From positions 1,998,501 to 2,062,500 of the forward strand of contig NZ_CP020477.1 in NCBI RefSeq assembly GCF_002116695.1: a stretch of 64,000 bases of DNA, read 5' to 3'. The stretch is from Acidianus manzaensis (GTDB lineage: Archaea > Thermoproteota > Thermoprotei_A > Sulfolobales > Sulfolobaceae). Shown in pieces: positions 32,509 to 46,649 of the stretch. Made by a program: the position numbers and the translations under genes. Position 1 is the first letter of the stretch. Each line of letters opens with the position of its first letter. The notes under the pieces were generated by a model, which was not told the DNA's origin, did not search any database, and saw nothing but the letters and a program-made list of their open reading frames with translations.

Positions 32509-32887
32509 ACTAATAGTAAATGTGATCATCTTCGATATCATATTAGCGCTGCTAATGATGAGTTTCGCGGGCATTCAGCCACCCAGTATCGCGAATCCCC
32601 CAACTCAAAGCATGGCGCAGGCGCAGGCAAATATTTCGTGGAACCTTACGATAGGAACTATAAACTGGGTGTGGCTATGGCCCCTCTTCTATTTCGTGGA
32701 CTGGCTTATCTGGATTGTAACGACGATTTTCGCGGTCGTAGTCTTCATCTTTAATATCTTTACAACGAGTTTAGCGCTTCTATCATCTGTGCCGGTCATC
32801 GGTCCATTTTTGCTGATGTTTGCAGTTGTCATAAATTTCGTTCTAATTTGGGAACTTGTAACGCTGATAAGGGGCACAGAGGGATGA
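32498..32887 (+). CDS. membrane protein, SSV1 C166-like position
   Basis: About 129 aa from ATG 32498, preferred over GTG 32489 because AGGTGAG (32487-32493) is well placed as ribosome binding site. Three hydrophobic stretches: an N-terminal one (LIVNVIIFDIILALLMMSF), WLIWIVTTIFAVVVFIFNIF and FLLMFAVVINFVLIWELV. It lies between the adhesin and the B115-like regulator, as a membrane protein gene does in SSV1. Function unknown. Confidence 0.65.
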   Translation: MGAKLIVNVIIFDIILALLMMSFAGIQPPSIANPPTQSMAQAQANISWNLTIGTINWVWLWPLFYFVDWLIWIVTTIFAVVVFIFNIFTTSLALLSSVPVIGPFLLMFAVVINFVLIWELVTLIRGTEG

Positions 32888-33219
32888 ACGAATATAATGC
32901 CAATGAGATAAGGGCAAAAGTTTTGAGAAGAAAGATATTGGATTTGATAGCGCAAAATTATGTGCTTAGCGCATCTCTCATTAGCCATACACTATTGTTA
33001 AGTTACGCAACTGTGCTAAGACACCTAAGAATCCTTAGTAATGAAGGATACATAGAATTATACAAAGAGGGAAGGACATTGTATGCAAAAATAAAACAAA
33101 ATTCGAAGCAAATTCAGATTCTGAATTCAGAATTGGGGCATTTTTTAAACGCAAACGGAAAACCTGAATTCGATGAGAGGAGTCCTATTACTAAGGTCAA
33201 AGAAACTAAGGAAAGCTGA
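32884..33219 (+). CDS. winged-helix regulator, SSV1 B115-like
   Basis: 111 aa from ATG 32884 (MNEYNANEIRAKVLRRKILD). ASLISHTLLLSYATVLRHLR is a helix-turn-helix and ILSNEGYIELYKEGRTLYAK the wing, an ArsR-like layout. It lies immediately before VP1 and overlaps it by 47 nt, as B115 does in SSV1. Likely controls structural-gene expression. Confidence 0.8.
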   Translation: MNEYNANEIRAKVLRRKILDLIAQNYVLSASLISHTLLLSYATVLRHLRILSNEGYIELYKEGRTLYAKIKQNSKQIQILNSELGHFLNANGKPEFDERSPITKVKETKES

Positions 33220-33439
33220 AGGAGTAAACGTAGGACTATTAATAGGGCTATTCATCTTCATATTAGTAGGAGTAGTATTGCTGCCAGTGATAACGAGCGA
33301 GGTAACTTCGCTTACAAGTGGAACATCGGCACAAGTAACTGGAACCGACGCCACGCTATTGAACTTAGTGCCCCTCTTCTACATCTTAGTACTAATTATT
33401 GTGCCAGCAGTGATTGCTTACCGTATGTACAAGGAGTAA
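33173..33439 (+). CDS. vp1: major capsid protein VP1
   Basis: 88 aa. From about residue 16 it reads EGVNVGLLIGLFIFILVGVV, and later LNLVPLFYILVLIIVPAVIA, two membrane-spanning helices very close to the mature SSV1 VP1 (EATNIGVLLG…). In SSV1 a propeptide is removed before that glutamate. Here only about 15 residues precede it, and an upstream in-frame stop rules out a much longer one. It overlaps the regulator gene by 47 nt. Confidence 0.93.
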   Translation: MRGVLLLRSKKLRKAEGVNVGLLIGLFIFILVGVVLLPVITSEVTSLTSGTSAQVTGTDATLLNLVPLFYILVLIIVPAVIAYRMYKE

Positions 33440-33452
33440 GGAGGGGTAAGGA

Positions 33453-33743
33453 ATGGAAGCTAACATAAAGGAAATCATTTTTTTATTTCTATTCGTTATC
33501 ATTGGAATTGTATTATTATCGCCAATAGTATCATTTATAGGTAATCTGACAAACCCTGGAACTTACACAACATATACTACAGTCTCTGGCACCGAGACCG
33601 AAACCACATCATCGTTTGTACCGAACCCGTATTACGTAGGAAGCAATAATGCTGTATTGATATCGTTAGTGCCCATATTTTACATACTGATCATCGTAGC
33701 TGTTCCGGCCATTTTGATATATAAAATGTACAAGGGGGAGTAA
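33453..33743 (+). CDS. vp3: capsid protein VP3
   Basis: 96 aa with two membrane helices (IIFLFLFVIIGIVLLSPIVS and ISLVPIFYILIIVAVPAILI) around a Thr-rich loop, like SSV1 VP3. A GGAGGGG ribosome site precedes the ATG. VP1 and VP3 are paralogues that form the spindle-shaped shell. Confidence 0.93.
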   Translation: MEANIKEIIFLFLFVIIGIVLLSPIVSFIGNLTNPGTYTTYTTVSGTETETTSSFVPNPYYVGSNNAVLISLVPIFYILIIVAVPAILIYKMYKGE

Positions 33744-33744
33744 C

Positions 33745-33969
33745 ATGAAAAGATGGATTCAAAGAGCGGTGAAGCACAAGGGAAGGGTACATAAATACTT
33801 AGAACGGCTGTACGGTAAGAGAGCTTTTACTGAAGATGGGGATATAAAGACAAAATACCTAGACATGGCAATTAGGCATGTAAAACGTTCAAAGATGGAC
33901 GAAGAGCGTAAAAGAAGTTTGCTAAGCGCATTATATCTTGCAAAGCGTCTGAAGAGGATGAGGAAATGA
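33745..33969 (+). CDS. vp2: virion DNA-binding protein VP2
   Basis: 74 aa, the same length as SSV1 VP2, very basic: RVHKYLERLYGKRAFTEDGD and RKRSLLSALYLAKRLKRMRK. It coats the packaged DNA. Many fuselloviruses lack this gene, so its presence ties this element to the SSV1/ASV1/SSV6 branch. Confidence 0.93.
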   Translation: MKRWIQRAVKHKGRVHKYLERLYGKRAFTEDGDIKTKYLDMAIRHVKRSKMDEERKRSLLSALYLAKRLKRMRK

Positions 33970-34106
33970 ACAGAAGCGAAATAGAAAGGAGGATAGAGAT
34001 AAAAGAAAAGTTAATCAAAAAATTGCAACATGACATAAAACTTAGCAGGAAGATGATAGAGAAAGAGAGAAGAGAAATAAAAAAATTGAGAGAAAAGCTA
34101 AAGTAG
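33966..34106 (+). CDS. small basic coiled-coil protein
   Basis: 46 aa, MNRSEIERRIEIKEKLIKKL, a continuous charged heptad-like helix. ATG overlaps the VP2 stop by 4 nt, so it is very likely translated. No family known to me; could assist packaging of DNA with VP2. Confidence 0.65.
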   Translation: MNRSEIERRIEIKEKLIKKLQHDIKLSRKMIEKERREIKKLREKLK

Positions 34107-34110
34107 GCCC

Positions 34111-34118
34111 TTTTTAAA
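34111..34118 (+). promoter_or_regulatory. late-type promoter TATA box before 34141
   Basis: TTTTTAAAG, then a pyrimidine tract and ATG 34141 about 27 nt downstream. This spacing decides for ATG 34141 over TTG 34138. Confidence 0.55.
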
Positions 34119-34140
34119 GTTACACTCTTTTTTTCTTTTG

Positions 34141-34389
34141 ATGAGTGCGTTAGGGGACATAATCTATATTTTAGGTATTTTGATACCTCTTCTAGGTTTA
34201 ATTGTAAGAAATTATTTAGTGAACTTACTAGGATTCGTAATGGGAACTGTCGGCTTTCTAGTTTTTGCGCAGAATCAAACAGACATCTCTTTTAGCGCAT
34301 CAACATTTTACTTAGCCTTATTGCCCTTAGCTTTCGGTCTCATGAACTTCGCCTTTTTCTTCAACTGGCTGAAGGAGGAAAGAATATGA
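34141..34389 (+). CDS. membrane protein, SSV1 A82-like
   Basis: 82 aa from ATG 34141, with three hydrophobic helices (GDIIYILGILIPLLGLIV, LLGFVMGTVGFLVFA, FYLALLPLAFGLMNFAFFF). Same length and position as SSV1 A82, a conserved fuselloviral membrane protein of unknown role. Overlaps the downstream region by a few bases. Confidence 0.75.
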   Translation: MSALGDIIYILGILIPLLGLIVRNYLVNLLGFVMGTVGFLVFAQNQTDISFSASTFYLALLPLAFGLMNFAFFFNWLKEERI

Positions 34390-34398
34390 GGCGGTACA

Positions 34399-34683
34399 AT
34401 GTTTCTTACAGAACCTATCCCCAAAACGTATGTCGTGGCTGGTCTCGCTATAGATATAACTTTTATCATTATGTATTTAGTCAGAAGAAAGTCAAAAGGC
34501 TGGAAAGAGAAATCATACTTGAACCGCAGAGATGGCGCTATTATCGTTATATTAAGTGTGCTCGTTCTAGCACTGGCGCACTTAGGGAATTATCAGAGTT
34601 ATTGGGAATACTTAGAGGGCTTGCTGATAGATTCGTTTCTCTTCTTTCTGGGGATGAAACTGGTGGTGAGCAAGAATGAGTGA
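34399..34683 (+). CDS. membrane protein, SSV1 C84/A92-like
   Basis: 94 aa with three hydrophobic segments (TYVVAGLAIDITFIIMYLVR, GAIIVILSVLVLALAHLG, LLIDSFLFFLGMKLVV). This frame was preferred over the alternative 34386-34679, which lacks hydrophobic or family features. Its stop overlaps the next start by 8 nt. SSV1 has two small genes here (C84, A92); this virus has one. Confidence 0.7.
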   Translation: MFLTEPIPKTYVVAGLAIDITFIIMYLVRRKSKGWKEKSYLNRRDGAIIVILSVLVLALAHLGNYQSYWEYLEGLLIDSFLFFLGMKLVVSKNE

Positions 34684-35485
34684 TGGGAAACTTCTTTCGG
34701 CATGGGAAGAAGAATTAAAGAAAGCACAGAGCTTAGATGAGCTTAAACAAAAGTATGAAGAAGCACTAAAACAAATCGGCAATCAAAAAGAAGCACAAAA
34801 ATTGTACAAAGTTTATCAAAAAAGGGAGTTTGAGCTAAAGTTAGCACAGTACAGAAAACTAAAGGAAGAACTTGCGCAGAAGAAAAGAAAGATAAAGAAA
34901 GATAAAATAGACGTAAACGTTAAAGTCGTCAAGAAGTGGATAAACAGTAGGCTCTTTACTGCAGAGCATTACGTCGCAATGCTGCAGCAAAGTAAGGATG
35001 GGCTTCAATTGCTATTTTTGAGGAAGGCTAAATTAGTGGAAAATCAAGGCTATTTAATGTTAGAAGTGAAGAAACTTAGAAAAGTGTGGGTGCTTAATGG
35101 GGAACCGCTACTTCTTGAGCGTAAAAGGATCATAGGGAAGAAGTTTGTTGCAGTGCATTTCGTGTTGCCAGATTATCCTTATACTTTAGACCTTACTATA
35201 GATGACAAAATAAGGCAACTTACGCTTAAGAATATCAACGCTCCGCAAATAATACATTCTATTATAAAGACAAAATTCTTTGAGGCGTTAGCAAGAGTGG
35301 GAGGCGGTCCAGATATGATGATGCTGATTATCGGCGCAATCATGGGCGTAGGAATAGGGCTAGCAATTGGCTTCGGTATCTCTAACGCAAATCTATCTCA
35401 TTTGCTGGCGCAGCATGTAACTAATACGACGACCACGCATTCTGTTAGTCCTTTCCCAACCTCAACTAAAGGTGGTTCTTCATGA
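34676..35485 (+). CDS. B277-like coiled-coil membrane protein
   Basis: 269 aa. Residues 1-85 are a long charged helix (EELKKAQSLDELKQKYEEAL, then AQYRKLKEELAQKKRKIKKD), the middle is mixed alpha/beta, and one glycine-rich membrane helix lies near the C-terminus (MMMLIIGAIMGVGIGLAIGF) before a Thr/Ser-rich tail. Matches SSV1 B277 in size and position. Confidence 0.72.
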   Translation: MSDGKLLSAWEEELKKAQSLDELKQKYEEALKQIGNQKEAQKLYKVYQKREFELKLAQYRKLKEELAQKKRKIKKDKIDVNVKVVKKWINSRLFTAEHYVAMLQQSKDGLQLLFLRKAKLVENQGYLMLEVKKLRKVWVLNGEPLLLERKRIIGKKFVAVHFVLPDYPYTLDLTIDDKIRQLTLKNINAPQIIHSIIKTKFFEALARVGGGPDMMMLIIGAIMGVGIGLAIGFGISNANLSHLLAQHVTNTTTTHSVSPFPTSTKGGSS

Positions 35486-35571
35486 AAGAAAAGGAAGAAG
35501 AGAAAGAGGAACAAATTCTCTGGCCTAAATGGAAGGAAGTTGAAGAGTTGTTGAAGAAGGTGAGAAAATGA
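35482..35571 (+). CDS. very small charged peptide gene
   Basis: 29 aa, MKEKEEEKEEQILWPKWKEV plus nine residues. Its ATG overlaps the previous stop and its stop overlaps the next ATG, a chained arrangement that argues for translation. Could simply be a coupling leader for the next gene. Confidence 0.45.
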   Translation: MKEKEEEKEEQILWPKWKEVEELLKKVRK

Positions 35572-36035
35572 AAAAAACAAATAATGATTTGGAGTTATTG
35601 AAAAAGGAAAATGAGGAATTGAAGAAGAAGATTGAGGAATTAGAAGCACTGGTAAATAATGATGAAAGTGATGAAGATGAGGAACTCCAAGAAATAGAGA
35701 ACCCTTATACTGTCACCAACAGAGCTATAAGCGAATTAGTAGAGCCACGCGATACAATGTTCTATTTGAGTGGCAACCAGATATCATTGATCTTAAGCGC
35801 ATTTGAGTTCGCTAGATTACCCACTTATTTCGGCGAAGAGCCGGTTGACGAATTGGCGGAGTATGCAAATAAGTTAAAGCATTACTTAGTTAGCAAAGGT
35901 GGAAGGGGAAGAAGAGATATTCTCAGAGTGCTAAGAGTAAGTAACGGTCAGGCCAGAGAGAACGTAAACAAGAGCATATTCAAACAATTATTACAGGGAA
36001 GCAAAGACTCAGATTTGGAGGATGATGAAGGATGA
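35568..36035 (+). CDS. A154-like protein
   Basis: 155 aa: an N-terminal coiled coil (LELLKKENEELKKKIEELEA), acidic linker, and a helical C-terminal domain with KGGRGRRDILRVLRVSNGQA. Size and place just before the B251-like ATPase match SSV1 A154, one of the core fuselloviral genes. Function unknown, perhaps a partner of the ATPase. Confidence 0.75.
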   Translation: MKKTNNDLELLKKENEELKKKIEELEALVNNDESDEDEELQEIENPYTVTNRAISELVEPRDTMFYLSGNQISLILSAFEFARLPTYFGEEPVDELAEYANKLKHYLVSKGGRGRRDILRVLRVSNGQARENVNKSIFKQLLQGSKDSDLEDDEG

Positions 36036-36721
36036 CAGAACTATTATGGCTAGCGCAGAAAATTGTGGAAGCATACAAGTCTATGGGCTTTGTCAGCGCA
36101 GTGATATTCGGCCCCCAAGGAACTGGGAAGACTACCTATGCGTTCAAGGTAGCGAGAGATGTGGAATTCGCACTTCATAACCTAGAGACGAAGGACGAGG
36201 CATGGCAATACGTAAAGTACTTCTTCGAATTGCCTGATGCATTAGAGTATATTCAGGAAATCACGGAAAGAGACGAACGGATACCGTACATAATCTTTGA
36301 TGACGCATCAATTTGGCTTAGCAAATACTACTGGTATAAGGACTATATGAAAGCCTTCTACTCATATTATGCGCTAATCAGAACTAGAGTCTCAGCTGTC
36401 ATATTTACCACACCCGCTCCGGATGATATAGCCTATTTCTTGAGAGAGAAGGGATGGTATCAGATAAAGATAGTGTGGAACAATAAGAAAAAGAAAATTG
36501 CTATAGCACAATTATACGAAAAGGAATTCGCAAGAAATACAAAAGGTGATTTTACAACAAAATCCACTTATAAAGCATTGGATTATTTCAAAGTAGAGCT
36601 TCCTAACAACTTCTACAATGAATATTTGAAGAAGAGAAAAGAGAAAGAATTAGATCTATTAGCGCAGATAAAGCTTTCACTTAGTCAAATTGATCGGCCA
36701 AGTAACGAAAATTTAGGGTAG
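36032..36721 (+). CDS. B251-like P-loop ATPase
   Basis: 229 aa. Walker A is FGPQGTGKTTYAFKVA (about residue 26), Walker B is RIPYIIFDDASIW (about residue 85), with IRTRVSAVIFTTPAPDDIAY after it. It corresponds to SSV1 B251, a core fuselloviral ATPase proposed to act in replication initiation or DNA movement. It overlaps the A154-like gene by 4 nt and is the last plus-strand gene before the repeat cluster and integrase. Confidence 0.85.
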   Translation: MTELLWLAQKIVEAYKSMGFVSAVIFGPQGTGKTTYAFKVARDVEFALHNLETKDEAWQYVKYFFELPDALEYIQEITERDERIPYIIFDDASIWLSKYYWYKDYMKAFYSYYALIRTRVSAVIFTTPAPDDIAYFLREKGWYQIKIVWNNKKKKIAIAQLYEKEFARNTKGDFTTKSTYKALDYFKVELPNNFYNEYLKKRKEKELDLLAQIKLSLSQIDRPSNENLG

Positions 36722-36829
36722 ATAACGGGGGTTATCTCAGTGTATGCCGTGTATACAACTGTATACAGAATTACCGGGGAGTTTATTTTATTGCATTTAT
36801 GCCCAATCAATGCAACTTTTTGTAACAAT

Positions 36830-37079
36830 ATCCCCAGAAGACATTTGCTAGTAAAAATTAGTGAGTAATACTAAAAATTCAAACAATATCTCTGGAAGAC
36901 ACTTTCTAGTAAAAATTAGTGACTGCCGGGAAAAAATTTTTATCAGTGGTCACTAATTTTTACTAGCAACTGTTTTCAAAACATATCACTCGAATTTTTC
37001 TAAGTCCTCACTAATTTTTTCTAGAAAGTGTCTGTAAAACATATAACTCGAATTTTTCTCACCTATCACTAATTTTTTC

Positions 37080-37080
<1 letters not shown>
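36830..37080. repeat. inverted-repeat cluster 2 of provirus 1
   Basis: Two reverse units (GTAAAAATTAGTGA) and three forward units (TCACTAATTTTT) with a central spacer around 36920-36950, built like cluster 1 at 23043-23313. Just upstream (36738-36765) is a TGTATAC-aac-TGTATAC repeat. In the circular virus the two clusters bound the integrase plus replication genes. Confidence 0.8.
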
Positions 37081-37919
<839 letters not shown>

Positions 37920-37983
37920 GCCCTCAGTCCTAGCACTAACATAAAAATCAATTACCTTTTATTTATTGAAGTTAGCATAAATG

Positions 37984-38164
37984 AAGCGATTTCGGAATAT
38001 GTCTGTCCTTTATGTCTTATTCCGTTACATCACGTACTGCCCTTATTAACCATATAAGATATACTAATCATCCCTTACATTGCATGATATGTAAGAAGAA
38101 ATTTAGCAATTATAATGCGTTACTTGATCATATTTGCAAAAAGCATAATATCTGCATAAGTTAG
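37984..38164 (+). pseudogene. broken C-terminal piece of a B129-like zinc-finger gene
   Basis: The translated pieces ISEYVCPLCLIP and, after frame changes, CKKKFSNYNALLDHICKKH-like codons followed by NICIS match the end of the 58373 gene. There are frameshifts and missing bases between them, and the N-terminal half is absent. Confidence 0.75.
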
Positions 38165-38172
38165 GTGATTTC

Positions 38173-38547
38173 ATGGATAGAACCAGATTAATGTGGCTCA
38201 TCATCATATTTGGAAATATTGTAGATGTTATTATATCATGGTTTGGTTGGCCTACCGAACTTCAACATGCCGATATATATACTTTCGATCTTAATATTCT
38301 TTTCAATATATATGTTAATCACATAGATAATCTTAATGTGACCTACTTGTTTTACCAGTTACTAATTCTTCTTATCGCTGTCAAAATTCTATTCATTAGT
38401 ATGATTTATTGGTTTACAAAATTAGCTGACAAACTAAAGGTAAGCAACATGAAATGGATAATGTTACTTCCCTTTGCATTAATAACATTAGGCATTGATG
38501 TATTTGATGTATACGCATTAACCAGCCTCCTTTTGTGCCCTTTATAA
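38173..38547 (+). CDS. membrane protein, C124-like, in viral remnant
   Basis: 124 aa with four hydrophobic segments (LMWLIIIFGNIVDVIISWFG; LLILLIAVKILFISMIYWFT; WIMLLPFALITLGIDVFDVY). It aligns along its whole length with 26567-26929 (shared YWFTKLADKLKVSNMKWIMLLPF pattern). Intact but in a decaying segment, so possibly no longer used. Confidence 0.7.
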   Translation: MDRTRLMWLIIIFGNIVDVIISWFGWPTELQHADIYTFDLNILFNIYVNHIDNLNVTYLFYQLLILLIAVKILFISMIYWFTKLADKLKVSNMKWIMLLPFALITLGIDVFDVYALTSLLLCPL

Positions 38548-38602
38548 AATCTATCTCTTTTTTCCTTTGAACTACTCATTAAATCAATTAAATGCGTACC
38601 TA
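38541..38602 (+). repeat. direct repeat, copy 1 (~60 bp)
   Basis: AAAATCTATCTCTTTT through AAATGCGTA, repeated almost exactly at 39301-39361. Each copy starts at a late-type TATA box, so a promoter-bearing block has been duplicated in the remnant. Confidence 0.75.
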
Positions 38603-38652
38603 TATTGCACTATAAGGAATAACTTTTTTCTCTTTCTCTTATTTCCTTTTTT

Positions 38653-38898
38653 ATGATTAGTAACGAAAGTGCTCATAACCTAACAATAATAGCATCTTAT
38701 CCTGGTTATCCAAATGAGGCACCACCGCCTCCACCACCACCATTATGGGTTCAAATACTACATATCATTATTTTTTTCATGCCAGAAATACTTTTAGGAA
38801 TATCAATACTGAGTATAATATTAACAATCCACTTTTCACCAGAAGTAAAAATAGCAATCAAATCATTCTTCAAAAGAAAGGCAAAAGGCTCTTTATAA
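38653..38898 (+). CDS. small membrane protein with proline stretch, in viral remnant
   Basis: 81 aa: Asn/Ser-rich start, EAPPPPPPPLWVQ, membrane helix (IIFFMPEILLGISILSIILT), HFSPEVKIAIKSF and basic end. Homologue of 27919-28128 (shared LTIHFSPE / LTIYFSPE). Confidence 0.65.
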   Translation: MISNESAHNLTIIASYPGYPNEAPPPPPPPLWVQILHIIIFFMPEILLGISILSIILTIHFSPEVKIAIKSFFKRKAKGSL

Positions 38899-39028
38899 AC
38901 TTTTTCATTTTTCTTTCAATAAATACCAAATATCTTTTAACAATACCTCTTCTAACACTATTTTTAATAATATTGTGAAAACGTTTTTATTCCTTTAAAG
39001 GTAATCTTTTTTTAGGGTGTATAAAATA

Positions 39029-39306
39029 ATGGATATTTGTGAGGCTCTACTAAATGGTACGCTTTTAGCAAATAGTACTCATTCAGGGCCTTCTTTAGGG
39101 CCTGTATACTTACCGCTGGAACGTGTATTCCAGCAAATAGTTCTTCAACACTATCTTCAACACTACTATCACCACCCCCACCCGTACCATGGTACATAGC
39201 TTATTTGCCAGAAATTGCAATAGGAATAGCTGTAATAGGTGCAATATCCTTCTTAGTATTTAGAGGTAAGTTTAGGTTCTTAAGAAAGGAAAAAGGCTCT
39301 TTTTAA
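39029..39306 (+). pseudogene. frameshifted proline-stretch membrane protein
   Basis: The start MDICEALLNGTLLANSTHSG stops early, but another frame continues as SPPPPVPWYIAYLPEIAIGI, a membrane helix and FLRKEKGSF, the usual C-terminal half of this family. A single frameshift near 39130-39170 would join them. Its downstream flank repeats that of the 38653 gene. Confidence 0.5.
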
Positions 39307-39361
39307 AATCTATCTCTTTTTCCTTTGAACTACTTATTAAATCAATTAAATGCGTATTTAA
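39301..39361 (+). repeat. direct repeat, copy 2 (~60 bp)
   Basis: Second copy of 38541-38602, following the frameshifted gene. Confidence 0.75.
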
Positions 39362-39413
39362 TCCTATAATCCCTTCCATAAAAGATAAATATTTTTTATT
39401 CAATTTTTTTATT

Positions 39414-39713
39414 ATGCTAGAAAGAAAGTCTGTTAGAGTTCCCTTATATATATTAATTTCATTTTTCTCTCTAATATTTGGAAGTATTTTAGGATTTCTT
39501 GCAATGTTACGATTTTTTATGATTTTACCATATCTGTTTGTTCTCTTCTTGCCTATGTTGATAACTGCTGCAATCGAGATGCTTTTAATGATCCCATTCT
39601 TACTAAGAGGATATTGGAAAGGCCCAGTAATTGCTACTGTGATCACATCTTTTCTGGCAATGTTTGGCGCAGCACTTATCGAAATAGTTGTTGCATTAAT
39701 TGGTAACTCATAA
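39414..39713 (+). CDS. small hydrophobic membrane protein, unknown
   Basis: 99 aa, three membrane helices (VPLYILISFFSLIFGSILGF; ILPYLFVLFLPMLITAAIEM; GPVIATVITSFLAMFGAALI). It follows the second direct repeat. Whether it is viral or host is unclear; it has no clear counterpart in either provirus. From 39714 to 39937 I see nothing beyond TATA-like runs. Confidence 0.5.
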   Translation: MLERKSVRVPLYILISFFSLIFGSILGFLAMLRFFMILPYLFVLFLPMLITAAIEMLLMIPFLLRGYWKGPVIATVITSFLAMFGAALIEIVVALIGNS

Positions 39714-39894
39714 AATATGCTCCATCTTATGTGTCATTTTTAAATCCTTGTTCTTTTTCTTATACAATGATAAAGTGGATCCCTATTAATCATTCCTGTG
39801 TATTTGATAGGCATGGTAATTTGATAACTAGTAAAATATTTTTGTTCATTATATACTGAAATATTAGTGTTAACTAGAGCTAGTATAGAAGTGA

Positions 39895-39935
<41 letters not shown>

Positions 39936-39937
39936 TT

Positions 39938-42211
<2,274 letters not shown>

Positions 42212-42221
42212 AAAAAAGAAA

Positions 42222-42388
42222 TTAGCAATTTAATTTTATTCCTTTTTTTGCTTCTATTCTATATTTTACGTATTTATCTACTGGAGAAAAACGAGGTGGA
42301 TGAGCTATAATAGTCTTTGAATTACAAATTGGGCATGTTTTACTGAATGTGTAAGTATTATCTTTTGGGCATTTTCTTAATTTGAATG

Positions 42389-42392
<4 letters not shown>
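42222..42392 (-). CDS. nop10: H/ACA ribonucleoprotein Nop10
   Basis: 56 aa, [20 protein letters not shown] with PIC and [16 protein letters not shown], the defining Nop10 sequence and length. It binds Cbf5 in the pseudouridylation complex. Start ATG overlaps the stop of aIF2-alpha by 3 nt. One cysteine of the usual second pair is kept (CPIC) and the first pair is CPKD, so the zinc site is degenerate. Confidence 0.92.
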
Positions 42393-43180
<788 letters not shown>

Positions 43181-43181
43181 T

Positions 43182-43375
43182 TTAGCTCATTTCTCTAATT
43201 TCTTCACCGGTTATTTTTGCTTTACCGCCTGTAGGATATGCCAGCTGTGTTCCACAGGCTAGGCATCTTACTGGAAAAGTAGCATGACTGAAAATTATTT
43301 GTTCGTTTCCACAGTTATTGCATTTAACTCTTATGAATTTACTTTTTGGTTCTGGTATTAATATTTTAAGTTTCT

Positions 43376-43379
<4 letters not shown>
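43182..43379 (-). CDS. rps27e: small-subunit ribosomal protein S27e
   Basis: 65 aa with the C4 zinc motif CNNCGNEQ and [18 protein letters not shown]. Overlaps L44e by 4 nt. Confidence 0.96.
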
Positions 43380-45793
<2,414 letters not shown>

Positions 45794-45834
45794 GATTAAG
45801 AATAATCATATATAGAGTTTAAAACTTATTAACC

Positions 45835-46599
45835 TCAAAGTCTTGGAGAATTTTCTTCAGTTAAATAATCTTCTCCTCCAGCTAGTATTTTTTGTATTTC
45901 AGCATATAATTCATCTAATCCTTCATCTGTTGTTGAAGAAACTGGTACTGGTGGAGAGTCAAGACTTTCTATTAGACTATTTATCAAATCAAAAGAATAA
46001 TCATCAATTTCTCCTAAACTATCAATTAATTCTTCTCCGTTACTCCAACTATTTAATTCTTCTAATTCTTTCTTATTTAGTAAATCGATTTTCGAAAGTA
46101 CATTAATTTGTGGTAAATTCATTCTGAATCTTATTGCACTAGATAATAAAAGTAAAGATACATAAGTTCTAGCTTCTTTAGCTAAAAATGAATCTAAAAG
46201 GAATACGTTAACTGCTTTATTATCTCCTATTATTAATGAGCTTAATATTCTTCCAGTGTCTCTATAAGCAAATAATTCTACTTGACCTGGGGTATCAACT
46301 AAAACATAATTAGCTTCAATTTCACTTATTTCGTTTTTTATGTCTACTGCTTTAGACATTAAAAGGTCTATTGAAACAATTAATGATGAATTTGGACCTA
46401 AACCGAATTTTTGCATAACTTCATACGCATCTATATAGTCTCTAACATCAAAATCTGGAGTGTAAGGTAATTTTTCTACTGCAGGATCTAGATTAATTAT
46501 TGCTGTGTCTAGTTGTTGGTCTAATAAATATTGTTGAAATTCTTTAACTAATGATGTTTTGCCAGAACCTGCAGTTCCGGTAAAGAAAATGTAGTACAT
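45835..46599 (-). CDS. GPN-loop GTPase
   Basis: 254 aa, ATP/GTP site FTGTAGSGKTSLVKEF at the start, the diagnostic GPN triplet in FGLGPNSSLI (about residue 72), VDTPGQVELF and NVLSKIDLL. Archaeal member of the GPN family, implicated in RNA polymerase assembly in eukaryotes. It is divergent from prs with only 50 bp between them. Confidence 0.92.
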   Translation of the reverse strand: MYYIFFTGTAGSGKTSLVKEFQQYLLDQQLDTAIINLDPAVEKLPYTPDFDVRDYIDAYEVMQKFGLGPNSSLIVSIDLLMSKAVDIKNEISEIEANYVLVDTPGQVELFAYRDTGRILSSLIIGDNKAVNVFLLDSFLAKEARTYVSLLLLSSAIRFRMNLPQINVLSKIDLLNKKELEELNSWSNGEELIDSLGEIDDYSFDLINSLIESLDSPPVPVSSTTDEGLDELYAEIQKILAGGEDYLTEENSPRL

Positions 46600-46612
46600 C
46601 AGTTATAGTTGT

Positions 46613-46649
<37 letters not shown>

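Larger units (their letters stand above)
37984..39713 (+). mobile_element. remnant of a further fusellovirus
   Basis: Directly right of attR lies a run of viral-type sequences in the order broken B129, C124-like, PPPP-type membrane protein (twice), small membrane protein. The same order is found at 26400-28128. No integrase or capsid gene remains. It is probably an older integration at the same tRNA that was partly deleted before or when provirus 1 arrived. Confidence 0.7.

Noticed and set aside
34386..34679. 97-aa frame MRRYNVSYRTYPQNV
   Set aside because: Shadow of the membrane protein frame 34399-34683, which has proper hydrophobic segments and family position.
39012..39199. Two opposed 60-aa frames with glycine/histidine runs
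   Set aside because: They come from the proline-codon run of the frameshifted membrane gene read in wrong frames.
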